Positions 52,218 through 63,628 of a DNA stretch of 64,000 nt are shown in pieces. The notes under the pieces are model-generated. The model was not told the DNA's origin and searched no databases. It saw only the letters and a program-made list of their open reading frames with translations. How positions within the stretch are numbered: position 1 is the stretch's first letter; each line of letters begins with the position of its first letter. Source of the stretch: Morchella semilibera (Eukaryota > Ascomycota > Pezizomycetes > Pezizales > Morchellaceae); assembly GCA_009192285.1 (NCBI GenBank), contig WBVU01000008.1, positions 1,188,370 to 1,252,369 of the forward strand, written 5' to 3'. The position numbers and the translations under genes are program-made.

Positions 52218-52760
52218 AGCGATATTTTTGTATGTAAAAAGTGCCAAGACCTGGTGAAGTGGAACAGTATTATACCCATTTATACCCCTTCATTACAGAT
52301 CAGTTGCGGCTAAGATGTGGTTTCCAGCCATAAAGTGGCTGGATTACAATGCTCTAATTGGTTTAAAAGCATCCGGAGCAGCCAAGATCGTTCCGGCTGA
52401 GATACGGCATGCACCTTTAAGGCGCGCCGCACCATAAATACAGAAAATGAGTGTAAAAGAGGTACTCTAATGGAATATTCGGGAATAGTATCATCTAACA
52501 CTGTAAATGCATCGCTGATGTCACCTACAGAAGGAATCCTCTGTTCTTGAATGATTCGAGTATTTCCCAACATCACTCTAGTGGGTAATGCATAAATTTT
52601 GGTTTACGTTGCGGATGGAGGGGGACTACTAAATCCGATAGGAAGGAGGTCTCAAGGATAGGAAACAAAATATGTATCATACCAGAGATTCCATGAGGAG
52701 GAGGACAGGGTAGATAACGGTATTTTTCTTCGCTTCAATCCAATATCTCGACCACATGAT
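52218..52760. other. intergenic, no gene seen
   Basis: A minus frame at 52310-52576 reads like ordinary protein but has no recognisable domain and no relatives in the window; I leave it uncalled. Confidence 0.35.
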
Positions 52761-53216
52761 CTAAATAAAGAGTCCCGGGCGGAATGGCCCCATCGCCCCG
52801 AACCACATCAATAGTTCCTCTGTCCCCAGATCATTCGTGTCTCCTGCCGTCTGTGCCGACCGGGTATGGGTCCCCTCCCGCAGTTCCATCCTTGCACCCG
52901 CGGCGATAAGCATCCTGGCCGCATCTACGGTCCCTTGGTGGACGGCGTAGGTCAGGGGCGGTGTGCCCTCATTCCAATCGTTCACGTCTGCGCCGTGAGA
53001 AATGGCACGTTTGAGGATATCCAGCTTGTTCCAGTGCAGGGCCCACCAGAGAATACCGGTTGCTTGCGATGTGAAGTGCGTGATGAGGAGAGGGTTAAGG
53101 AGGGCACGGAGTGTGTGGGAGGTGCGGGTGAGAATGGAAAGGGCGGGCGTAGGGAGATGGGACGCGATGAGGAGAATGAGCTCTGGAGGGAGCCTATACA
53201 GGCTGATGGGTGACAT
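52761..53216 (-). CDS. F-box and ankyrin-repeat protein, short
   Basis: 151 residues. MSPISLYRLPPELILLIASH is a clean start, with F-box core LPTPALSILTRTSHTLRALL, then THFTSQATGILWWALHWNKL. Ankyrin part: ILKRAISHGADVNDWNEG, PLTYAVHQGTVDAARMLIAA, and a degenerate last repeat ending in LLMWFGAMGPFRP. Intact and the outermost intact member of the minus array. Confidence 0.82.
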   Translation of the reverse strand: MSPISLYRLPPELILLIASHLPTPALSILTRTSHTLRALLNPLLITHFTSQATGILWWALHWNKLDILKRAISHGADVNDWNEGTPPLTYAVHQGTVDAARMLIAAGARMELREGTHTRSAQTAGDTNDLGTEELLMWFGAMGPFRPGLFI

Positions 53217-53459
53217 GAGTATATATTGGCTGGGGATATCGAAGTTGATGGAGCTGCTGCCTCTGACGCCCGAAAAACTCTGTAACTCGATGTCACATGC
53301 TTGGGTAACCTGGTATGCAAGTCGACAAAACAGGGAAAGGAGGCTTCGAGTCTAGTTTGATAATATATTTATATAAAGAGGCTAGAAATACCTGTACACA
53401 TGGGCAGGGGAACACGCCACACCCCCCGGCCCCGCGCCAGCTACCGGAACAAAGGCACC

Positions 53460-53895
53460 CCCCGCTCCTACGGCCTCACCGCTCCAAACTGCACCAACAA
53501 CCTCATCACCTTGACATTGAGTGAGCCCCTCGCGACATCCGCCGGTGTCATAATGTAACAGTCAGGCAAATTTATGTCCGCCCCAGCCTCGATCAGCATT
53601 TTGATAAGGGCTAGGACGCTGTGGACGTTGCGGATGGCATGGATCAGCGGGGGTGGCCATTATTCGAGTCGCTAACATCAGCGCCAGCCAATACGGCGCG
53701 CGTAAGGGTTCCAGCGAAGCATCTAGATGAGCATTGGGGTTGCCTGGGCGATGAAGGTATGATTGAGTAGATTTAGGGGGGTGGGGTAGGTGTGCGGGGG
53801 AGGGTGGGGACGGCGGCCGCGGGGAGATGGTCGGCTATGAGGAGTATAATCTCCGGGGGGAGTGTGCGTAGAGCTGTAGAGGGCGCTATCACCGT
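53460..53895 (-). pseudogene. F-box/ankyrin relic
   Basis: F-box start TALRTLPPEIILLIADHLPA with core LPRTPTPPP ending at a stop. A later trace reads LTRAVLAGADVSDSNN, and the final repeats are readable (LIKMLIEAGADINLPDCY, MTPADVARGSLNVKVMRLL, QFGAVRP). Several frame changes. Outermost member of the array. Confidence 0.65.
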
Positions 53896-54189
53896 TGTGG
53901 GTTAAGATCTAGACGAATTGCGGTTGAGGATTGATGTCATTGTTTGTGTAACTCCTTGGGATGCCGGCTGACAAAGCCAGAAATATAATTATTTTCTGGT
54001 TGTAGGGACCGTTTTGCTGGGCAGCAGCATTCTTATTGATACCAAATTAATATCAGCCCCTACGCCCTAAAGTTACGACTGAGTTGGTTAAATATCGTAC
54101 CTATCTCCAGAGGAGAAGCCGCGTATTTCTATATACTAAAGAAATGTACACAGTACAAAACACCGTAGTACAAAACTTTGGTGGGGCGG

Positions 54190-54830
54190 GCCGAAGAAAC
54201 ACATCTTTATTGTGTGAACCCCCAAACTATTGTGTCTCTCTATCTAATTCACACAGTTTAATTGTGTTAGATACTTCTCGAGCCGATGACACAATATAGT
54301 TGTGTTCATTGAACACATTAGAATTGTGTTTCTCGCTTACAGGCTCGTAGACACATTTTAATTGTGCATCCAAGACACAGTTTAATTGTGCTTTCCCCGC
54401 CGCACTCTTTGAACACAACTTAATTGTGCTTAACACCCACAGCCGATAAACACAATAAACACTCACAACCTTTACACATTTAAATTGTGTTAAACCTAAC
54501 CGCAAACACAAATTTATTGTGTTTGCCTTGCCCAGTATAGAAGACACATTTTAATTGTGTCGATGTGCCCCACCCAGCAATTTACAGCGAACACAATAAA
54601 ATAATAACAAAGTTTTGACACAATTAAATTGTGTTATGACAGCAGCCAAAGTAGATATAGACACAACTTTATTGTGTTCGCCGCGCCATGCTACGGTAAC
54701 ACAACTCCGACACAATTAAATTGTGTTTTGATAGCGGCCAAAGTAGATATAGACACAACTTTATTGTGTTTGCTACGCCCACGCTACAGTAACACAACTT
54801 TAACACAATTAAATTGTGTTCGTCTCGTTC
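54190..54830. repeat. subterminal palindromic repeats of the CACTA-type element
   Basis: About 16 copies of TTGTGT/ACACAA-type half-sites occur, mostly paired as small palindromes such as AACACAATTAAATTGTGTT, GACACATTTTAATTGTGT and ACACAACTTTATTGTGTT. Spacing is 25-60 bp. Two consecutive segments of about 92 bp (from 54618 and from 54711) are tandem duplicates. These are probably binding sites for an element-encoded protein. Confidence 0.85.
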
Positions 54831-54905
54831 AAAATTATAAAGTTAATATTAATTCTATATATATATACAATTAATTAATGTTTTAAGATATATATACAAG
54901 TGCTA

Positions 54906-57900
54906 TTAGAAAAGACTTGTATTCTTCAAGACAATATATTCCCTTTGGCCCTTTTTTAATAACCCGATTAATTCCTGAATGCTACTGGCCCAAATCACTT
55001 TGTATTTTATTCCCTTTGTACCCGGTGGTGCGCGATATAGAAGCTTACTACCAGCGTCTTTACATACCGGGAAGTGCCGAATGTATGCCAGCAAAGCCTC
55101 ATTATCCCTAGCATCCCTCACATCCCCCTTTTCTTTTTCGCGAATCATAAGTCTGATATTACTATAGTCGTCATTCTGATAACGGTGCCGATATGGGTCT
55201 CGGGCATATCTGCGGTGATCATCGCTGAGCTTAACTGTGAAGTAGAATTGTACCTCTCCAAAGTGGCTTTGGTCAGAGCTTTCGTATCTAACAAAAGAAG
55301 TCGAGCGTGTCTGATTTTTTCTTTTAAATGTTGCCGATGTCGATTTAAACTCATATGCGCCATCTCGGCCTGTTTCATGTCGGTCTCCTCCTTTTTCAGT
55401 TCTGTCAAACATAGCTGATTGAAAAATCGTGCATTGAGCGGGTATACCAAAGTCGTCTGCGAGAAGTGCTTCATGTTCTTCATCTGCTGAACCATAATTC
55501 TCCTCTTCGTGCATATCCTCTTCATTAATTAAGAACGTCTTGAGGCAGGTCCTTGCATGGGTCTTTAGTGTTTCTTGTTTAGATGGCCCGGAAAAGCATA
55601 GAATTTTGTCGCTTTTCAAGCTGTTGTTCTGGATACCAACCATTTTACGTCTCTCGTTTGGTGGACCCGATTTCATGAGGCGTTTTGTAAGGAAGTTCGC
55701 AAGGAGTATGTTTCCATCCTCGTCCTCATCGCTTGAATCAATATCCCCGATTGTACCCGCATTAAGGCCGCCGTCCAGTACATAAATCAAAGCATTCTTC
55801 TGTTCCGTCATGGCCAAAGAATTTGCTAAATTCTTATTCGTCAATACTTTTGATTTAGCCATACCCGAAAGTGTACCACAGAACCTCTCCATGGCCCATT
55901 GTGAGTATACGTACATGGGTCCCGCCCATCTTAGTGCCTGGGACACATGTAATATCTGGTGAAAGACCGGTAAGCAGCTCTTCAGTCTCGACCATTCCCC
56001 TCGGTAGTATCGTCGTTCATAGTAAATGCTGAAACGCTCTAGTTTAGTCTTGATATCTTGAAAGTCAGACTCCGATAAGCTGTAATCACAGCAGATGTGA
56101 ATAGCTTCCACGAGTGACACAAATTCCGTATAGTCTTCGACTGGTAGAATATCCTTCAGATAAACTGGCCCTAATATAAGCGTGAAAAGCTTCCATTCCG
56201 CGGCCGTCAGCTCATGTATATGCTCCAAGAAGTTACGCAGATTAGGTCCGAAGGCTAATGGAAAGGTAGGCGCGCTCATCGCTATCTCTCGGCTTATTTT
56301 TTCCCAATCTGATAAGCTGATATTGTAATCGTCATCGGTGGCAGTCACTTTCTGTTGTTTCGACGGGGCAGTGCTGGTCGTTTTTTTCGACTTTCCCCCT
56401 GCCTTTTTTTGCTTGTCAGCGGCCGCCTGTTGACCGTCTGGACTCTCTGACTCATCGCTCGAATCAACCTGGTCCACCTTGTATTTTCCCCTCCAATGTT
56501 TTACCATATCTGGAACAACGTTTTCAAACCAAAGATGCATGCAATCTGGTGGGAAACTCCTAGGGAAATCGATTGATCCCAATATACTGAGTATCGAGAG
56601 CCCCTTTACACCGTACTTTGACTTCTGTTTTTCTGTGGCACCTCTTGTTGCAATGTGTTGTGCTACTCGTCGAAATTCAGAGTCGGTCCTCATCGGGAGA
56701 TTTTGTCTGTCCCATGTTGGCCAGGGATATCCCTTAGCCGTGATAGGTGCATCATTCGGCGGGGAGATTGGGCAATACAATGCCTTGTTCCATACTCCTT
56801 GTATCAAACAATATTCGCAATAACAGTATGATCTATTCCCAGTAACCTTCATAATCTAATGTCCGTCAGTATCGAATGTATTCCCGTCACAGAGCTAGAA
56901 ATACCTTCTCGCGTGCTACCATATCTGCGCCTATAACGCATATATGTGCTCTCAAATTTATTTTCCTGTCAGATACCGATAGGGATGTCGGTAGAGAACC
57001 AACCAGGACCCCCGGAATCCCGTTTTGGAGCTTCTCAAACTCCTTCACTAAGGGGTATAAGAAAGAATCGAGGTTTTTGGGCCCTTTTGGCCCTGGTATA
57101 AACCCTACACATAATAGGTTCTGGCGTTTCGTTCGGATTTCAGGTGGTAAATTCAAACAAGCCAAAACAATTGGCCAAATTGAAAACCTTGTCTTCGCTT
57201 TGAAAACTTGTACACCATCTGTCGTAAGGAGGAATCCCAAGTCTGTCGCGGAACTAAAAAGCCCTTTCCCCCTCTTCATTTCCCGGAACAACTCACTTGT
57301 CCAGAAATCTGTACAAGTTTTTTCTCGCTCTGCCTGCCTCCTATACGATATAAGAGTAGCGGCACGTTGTGGATCAGCGTACCAAAGCATAAGACGGTGA
57401 ATGATCGGAATATATTCATAGGTCGCAAAAGGAATACGAGGCCCTTCCCCACTTCTCCATCGGGGACTATCGCAATGATCGCATATATCCTTATCGGGGA
57501 ACATAGCATACGACATGCACGAGTTTTTGCAACAATCATATGTGACTGGTTGGATATCAGTCTGTTTGGCGATCCATTTTTTCGTCGTCCTGTAATCCCA
57601 GCAAGAAACACCTCCGAAAATCTCGAGTAGTTTGGTATACTGCGTACTCGCGGCCCTTGATGTCCGATGAGAGATTTTGAGGTCATGCATTGCAACAGAG
57701 GCAATCTCGTCTTCTGTCATTTTGGACTTTTGTGCCCCATATGGAAAGTCATGATCCTCGTCCGGCCCTGAATCACTGCTGCTTAAGTCCTCGGACGATG
57801 ACGATTCTGGATTTTCGGGAGGGCTCACAAAGCCTCGCTGCATTTGGCCTACTTTATCCTCTGCAGCTGGTGAATGATACAGTCCGTCATTTTCGATTTC

Positions 57901-58758
57901 GGTTGATGCTAACTCTTCGTCTTCATCATACCGCATATCCTCGTCATATTGCGTATTGTCCCCTGCAAACGGCTCTGTTTGGGTTGCGGGGTCTGGGCGC
58001 ATATGATGATCATCGAATAGGCTGTATCTCTCTGCCGATGTTATACCTCGCGTGATATTTTCATGTACATCTTCCTTCTCCTCTTCCACTACCAGACCCA
58101 CCCCCCCCTCCTCCTCTTCCACCACCTCATATACATCATCAATATCCCTTTCATCGTCTCCTTCATCGCCGCTTAAATCGCCGCTTGTCATGGCAGGCTC
58201 CGCCAGTACTGCCTGATCATCCCCATGTCTGTGCATCCGGGAATGCTGTAATAATGGAGCGCGTGGTTGTATGTTTGTATAGGGCCTCGGTGTGGACGTA
58301 GACACTCTCGGAGGTTGACGACGCGTATTGTTTTCCCATCTCTCATCGATATCGTTCCCCGGTGCCTCGTGAACTTGTTCTGTATTGTCTTCATGTGGAT
58401 CTTGCTGACAGTGTTCGATTACGTCTTGTGTGTCTCTCAGTTGATCGATGTCGGAGATCTCCAGTTCGTCGTCGACCAAATCCATTTCATCGTTCACCAA
58501 CGCCATTTCATCATCGACTAAATCCATCTCATCGTCCACTATTGACATGTTATTACCAATTGAATTCTGTGTCAATAGTTCGGCATCGTTCACTAAAGCC
58601 AATTGGTTATCGGCTGTGTTCGCGGTGAATAACTCGGCAATACGATCTTGTTCATCCACATCTCTATGTCTTTTCCATTCGGCGCGATTGGTGACTGTAT
58701 GAGGGCGTACATCCAGCAGGGAGCAGAAGCATTCTCTGTAAAAATCCAATTTCGACAT
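54906..58758 (-). CDS. Tnp2-like (CACTA/EnSpm) transposase
   Basis: Two exons, 58758-56905 and 56855-54906, with a 49-nt intron (GTATTT..CATTAG) give 1267 residues. The N terminus has a degenerate Cys/His motif (ECFCSLLDVRPHT). A long acidic region follows, with seven-residue repeats of the DEMDLVDD type at about 70-100. At about 406-430 lies a zinc knuckle of the form YDCCKNSCMSYAMFPD, CDHCDSPRW. The Tnp2 core follows: TTDGVQVFKAKTRFSIWPI, NLPPEIRTKRQNLL and GFIPGPKGPKNLDSFLYPL (about 510-570). Then come RSYCYCEYCLIQGVWN (about 625), FPPDCMHLWFENVVPDM (about 720) and MERFCGTLSGMAKSK. The catalytic acidic residues expected in TTDG and PPDCMHL are present. It excises and inserts the element in the nucleus. 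The frame is unbroken. Confidence 0.88.
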
Positions 58759-59160
58759 GGCATATAAATTTTTGCTCTGTTGGCGGAAAATTTTGATGTT
58801 GTGATAGTAAGAACTGGAGAACTAGCTGTTCACCGCTCCAGCCAGACAGTTGGGTGTTGCCAAGAGGGTCCCTGGGGTCCCTGGTTGCTAATGCAACGTG
58901 CATGTGCAGATCTTATCCACAAACAGCTAGTGACTGTGTTAGTTCCTTGCATATAACTCTGCGCTAGCCTACCGCAGGCTCGTTAACCTAATACGGCATA
59001 TGAAAATAGTTTACTACATATTTATGTGTACAATATATAGTACTAGCTCAGTGCTCAGTTATTAGAATACAGTACTTAGCACTCAAAATTATCCGAACAC
59101 CTCTTAACCCCAAATTCATCAACATCACCACATCGATTCATCCAAATTACCCAAGTAACA
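58759..59160. promoter_or_regulatory. divergent promoter region of the CACTA-type element
   Basis: 402 bp lie between the start codons of the transposase (leftward) and the 102-aa gene (rightward). A CCAAGAGGGTCCCTGGGGTC, CCTGG-type short repeat is at 58860-58882. No further gene. Confidence 0.45.
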
Positions 59161-59540
59161 ATGCCCGACGTCGATATCGTCTGTGAGTTTTAGCTGTCTG
59201 TACCGAAATATTGATCAATACATCCGTAACTAATTATAACCCTAACTTTTTAGATATCGGTGGAGACCTTGTACCACGCAGAGCACCCGTTGTCGGCCAT
59301 TGCTATCGCCTCCGCTTGGTCAGATGTGGAGGAAATAACCCAAGGGTCGGTGTTCAGCTTCAGAGAGCTGGGGCGAGGTCTGGTTGGATTCGCGAATACG
59401 ACAATGCCGTGATTATGGAGCTCCTTCAAGAAGGTAGAGGGGTTTGGTGCGAGGTCCTTTCTCTCGAGGAGTTTCTCTGGAATGGTGAACGTTGTTTTTG
59501 GGGAACTGCGTTTTGGTTTGTTTTCGACCCACCAGCTTGA
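59161..59540 (+). CDS. 102-aa unknown protein within the CACTA-type element
   Basis: Exon 1 (59161-59182) and exon 2 (59254-59540) are joined by a 71-nt intron (GTGAGT..TTTTAG). The splice joins T to AT and keeps the frame, giving MPDVDIVYIGGDLVPRRAPV and on to FWFVFDPPA. It is rich in Arg, Gly, Val and Trp, has three cysteines, and has no signal peptide or membrane segment; by eye it looks like a small beta-rich fold. I do not recognise it. Its position beside the transposase suggests element cargo or an accessory factor. Confidence 0.6.
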
Positions 59541-60413
59541 TCAATGGGATCGATATGGGCGGGCATTGTGTGGGCGAATTAGAGTTAAATGTGCATGTAA
59601 AATCATGTAAATTCTCGATGCCTCTACTGCTTGTTCTCAAATCTTCTTCCGCAAAAATCCAAAGATGAAAGAGCTTGATTTTTTTTTTGTTATATACATG
59701 TAGATAGATAGATACATGCGTAAAAACTCAAAGATGAAAGAGCTTGATTTTTTTTTGTTATATACATGTATATAGACGAATGCGCGGGTTTTATGTATTT
59801 ACATATATTATACAATGATATTTGTTTAACTTCAAAAGGTTACATGTATGTGTACATGTACTTGTAGTAACCGAATTTGCTTATATGTACGTAATTAATA
59901 GTATGTGTTTGTGTTATGTAATAATTATGTCGTTGAGTTTGTGATACATGTTCCTACACGCAACTTCGTTTAGATATTGAAGTACCCAGTCGTTGATTAA
60001 AAAGTTACATGTGGTTAACGCATGTGTGCCATTTCGACAGTGACAGGGGTAAAGCGAGTGATTATGTATGATACAACATGAATCCTAAATCAAAAGGAAT
60101 AATACTCTATGATGTAAGAACATTCTAAAGTGAATTTCAGATAGAAATATATATCATAATTAATAATTAACATAATAAGTTACATTTATGAAATATCTGG
60201 TGTTTGGGATTAGTGGTCAGCACTGGTCGCTGGGCCCCTGGCTTGGCGAGCCAGGGTTTTTTTTTCTTCTGGATCCTCCTAACTACACCCGGTACCCCCT
60301 CTCGCGTGTATCACTTCATCTGTTCAAGTTCGCGCGATCAACCAACTCACCCCCCCAACAGACATCGCCTATCAACTCCAACCCTGTATCACCCCTCGCC
60401 TATCTCCATCGTG
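59541..60413. other. spacer with a tandem duplication
   Basis: AAAGATGAAAGAGCTTGATT plus a T-run and GTTATATACATGTA occurs at 59661-59705 and again at about 59731-59775, a 70-bp tandem duplication. The rest is AT-rich with many TACATGTA palindromes (for example near 59846 and 59858). No gene seen. Confidence 0.6.
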
Positions 60414-63400
60414 ATGGAAGACTTGAAAAGAATGCTCGCGGAGCTGAGGGCGAAACACGAGGCGGAGGCCAGGGAGCTCGAGGCCAAATTCCTGAGCGCA
60501 GTGAGTGCAGGCCAACTCACAGCTCAAGCAAGGGACACGCCCGTCGCCGGACCGGCTGGAGGCGCCGATCAACAGTATCAGGGTGAGATGGACGTTTGTG
60601 TTCAGATGGACTTGATAGCTAATCTCATATAGTGAATCAAATTTCTTCGTCGGGTGGAGGCGCGCCGGACGCGTCGGACGCGTCGGATATGAGTTGGGAA
60701 AATGGGGAGTCATCAAGATCGGCAGAGTTGCGGAATGTGGCATCATATAAGCCCGTGTATGCTCCGATTGACCTGAGCCAAATAGGTAAATTGAAATTCC
60801 AGTGAATCCACGCTTTTTGCTAGCATGCTGATTTTTTTTTTCATAGACCCTCAGTTACATAAAGATCAAAATGCGCGGACCAGTACGCGACGGAGTGAAC
60901 AGGATGCTCGTAATAAGCTCCAGCGCAACAAGGATCGTCATGGCGGCAATGCTTCTGATAATGATTACCGCGACACCCGCCGACGCTACAGTTAGTCACA
61001 TCTTTATAAATTATGCTTCCGTGATTTTGCATTAACTAATTATATATTAGGTCAAAACGTACCCAAGACACCATCACGTGTTAACTCGAGGAATGAGTTC
61101 CCATCATCCACTCCAGCATCATCACAATCCCAATCTCAGACGTATTCCGCGGAATATGAGCCAGACGATAGTGCTTCTGAGATGAAAGTCAACGACCCAG
61201 AGTTCCGTGCCGATCTTACCAGACGGATGAATATTCCTCCTGGTAGTAAAGCGAAGATGGAAAGGATAAAGCGCAAACGCCGCAAGTGGGTCCGTGAAGA
61301 ATGCATTTGGAGAAAGATGTATCTCGACGTTAGTTTCAAAAGTTATAACTTCGAAACCAGAATGTATCCGGCAATCGTTAAAATCACAGCGAGTGCACCT
61401 CCGGAATGGGGCTGGGATCAATCGGTTACCAGGGATGTCATTCGTACATTATGTTGGGATCGGGTTAGGTCGATTAACCGCCGGAAATATAAAGAGAATC
61501 CAGGTATAGAAAGAAAAAGAGGGCCAAAACGACGTATAGAAAGGAGTAAGGGATCGAAGAGTGACAAAGGAAAAGCAGTTGTTGGGTCGGAGCCTCACGA
61601 CAGCGAACTGGATAGCGATGCCATTGACGAAGACAACGAAAAAACTCCACGTCAGCGGAAGTCTCGCCCCCTTCCTCCTTCTGATGAAGACTCAGATCGT
61701 CCAGCACCTAAGAAGTCTCACCCCCAGTCTCGCCCTCAACAGTCTCGCCCCCTTCCTCCTTCTGATGAAGATTCAGATCACCCGACACCTAAGAAGTCTC
61801 GCACTCAGCAGTCTCGCCCTCCTCCTCCTCCTCCTCCTCCTCCGGTTGAAGAAGATTCAAATCGCCAAGCACAGGGGAAGTCCCGTTTACCCCCCCCTCC
61901 TGCTGATACTGATGGATACAAAAATGAGGTGATCGCAAAACCATCTGTTAGAAAGAGGCTTTTTAAGCCGGCTAAACTGACAGGGGAAATTACTGCCACT
62001 GCAGCTGCGGGTACTGTATTTAGTAATAGGCCTACTAACAACCCCCCCCCACAGAAATCGGCCCCCCCCCCACAGAAATCAGGTGCATCAAGGAGAATTG
62101 CTCCGGTTGCCGTGGCGAGTGCCCCTGAAGGGTTTGGCTCAATTCCATCCAGTCCCCTTGCAAATAGAGAGAAAGAGAAATCTGTTCTACCTGCTGCTTC
62201 ACTAGGGGACGATGGAGACGATGCGGAAGATGAGTTGCTGGATGTGCGGATTGGTAATAAAACCCTCACCTTCTCCCGTGACGTTGCTTGGAATATATTT
62301 GATCGGGCGGTTACACGGAGCCTCAAGCTGGGACCTGGGTATATGCGGGTCTTTAGGGCAACGAAAGGGGGCAAAGCCGACCGTGAATGGAAACCTATCC
62401 AGTATCCAGATGAACTGAGCAAGATCATTAAATTTTATAAATATAATGAGATTGAAATCAAGAGTATTTTGGAGGTATGTCCTACTTACCGTCTATGATT
62501 GGTAATATACTGACGCCGCATTTTAGAGTGAGCATTGGTCATTTGATAGGGAGGAAGATGGGGATAGCGGGAAAGAATTGGTTTGATAGTCTTGCTGGGT
62601 ATGAAGCACACACCATCGCATCGTACTAATGTGATAACGTAGAACCAAAAGGATCCGGAGCCTGACAATGTGGATGGAGGACAGATCGAACGAACGCAAC
62701 CTAAGTCGATATTAATTGGCCATGGGGGATCACAAGTTCCAGCGCCGGACCAAAACACAATAGCCACATCTATTAATAACCCCCAGGTTGCGGAAGAACC
62801 ACAAAAAGAAATGCCCCCACCACGTACAAAAAGAGTTAAGGTCTGCTCCTATCCGGTTAATAATAATAATAATAATAATAAAGAGAGGTGCTAATGAGTC
62901 GTAAAAAGATTGCGGATATTGCCACTGTGATAGATAAGAATGCTATAGCCGCTACTTATAAAAAACCTTCACCAAAGAAAGACAACAACACAAAAGTAGC
63001 GAAGAAGAAGCCTTCCCCCAAAAAGGATGGAACACCACAAGAAACACCAACAAAGAAAAAGGTTGGCCGCCCCCCCGGGTCCAAAAACAAAAAGAAACAG
63101 GTAAGGTTTGATAGCCAGATACCGGATAGTCAGATACAACAAGAGAGCCAGCTACAAGAGAGCCAGGCAGGGGATACTCAGATGCCGGATAGTCAAATTC
63201 AGGGAGGGCAAGTATGGGAGAGTCAAATCCCAGAAGACCGGATATGGGAGAGCCAAATGCCGGAGAGCCAAGTGCCAGATTACATACCGGAAACACAAGA
63301 GATCTCCGAGAGTCAGATCGTATCTCAGATATTGGAGGGGAATGTGATCGAGGGCGCCGCAGTTGTTCCACCCGCGAGTGGGATGCCTGCAAGAAGATCA

Positions 63401-63628
63401 AACCGCAGCCAGAAAAAAAGTATGAAGATCCAAGAAATGGAGGAATTGAGGGATATGAAAATACGTGCTAACAAGGTTACCGCTGGGAAGAGGCAATTGA
63501 AGAGTGACTGGGAGGATTTCGAGAAGAGTAATCCTCCAGCTTATGTGAGTAACATTCTTCGAATAAACGTATCGGCTTGATATTGACCAAAGACCCGTCT
63601 ACAGGAGAAATATCTACAAAAGAAATAG
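60414..63628 (+). CDS. AT-hook, SQ-rich protein encoded by the CACTA-type element
   Basis: Eight exons with consistent phase: 60414-60582, 60633-60785, 60847-60990, 61051-62474, 62527-62580, 62643-62855, 62909-63544 and 63605-63628. They encode 938 residues without a stop. The N terminus is a short coiled coil (MEDLKRMLAELRAKHEAEAR). A basic, Trp-containing block (about 200-310; KRKRRKWVREECIWRKMY, WGWDQSVTRDVIRTLCWD) looks like the main folded or DNA-binding part. Next come Pro/Ser/Asp repeats (PLPPSDEDSD, KKS) at about 345-430, a second folded block (about 540-625), then KKPSPKKD twice, an AT-hook (KKKVGRPPGSKNKKK, about 768-782) and an SQ cluster (DSQIPDSQI, ESQMPESQV). It is probably the subterminal-repeat-binding partner of the transposase. 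The exon 6/7 intron spans an (AAT)7 run and is the least certain. Confidence 0.75.

Noticed and set aside
54144-54170. Definite left terminus of the CACTA-type element
   Set aside because: CACAGTACAAAACACC is a candidate only. Without the right end neither the inverted match nor a 3-bp target duplication can be tested.
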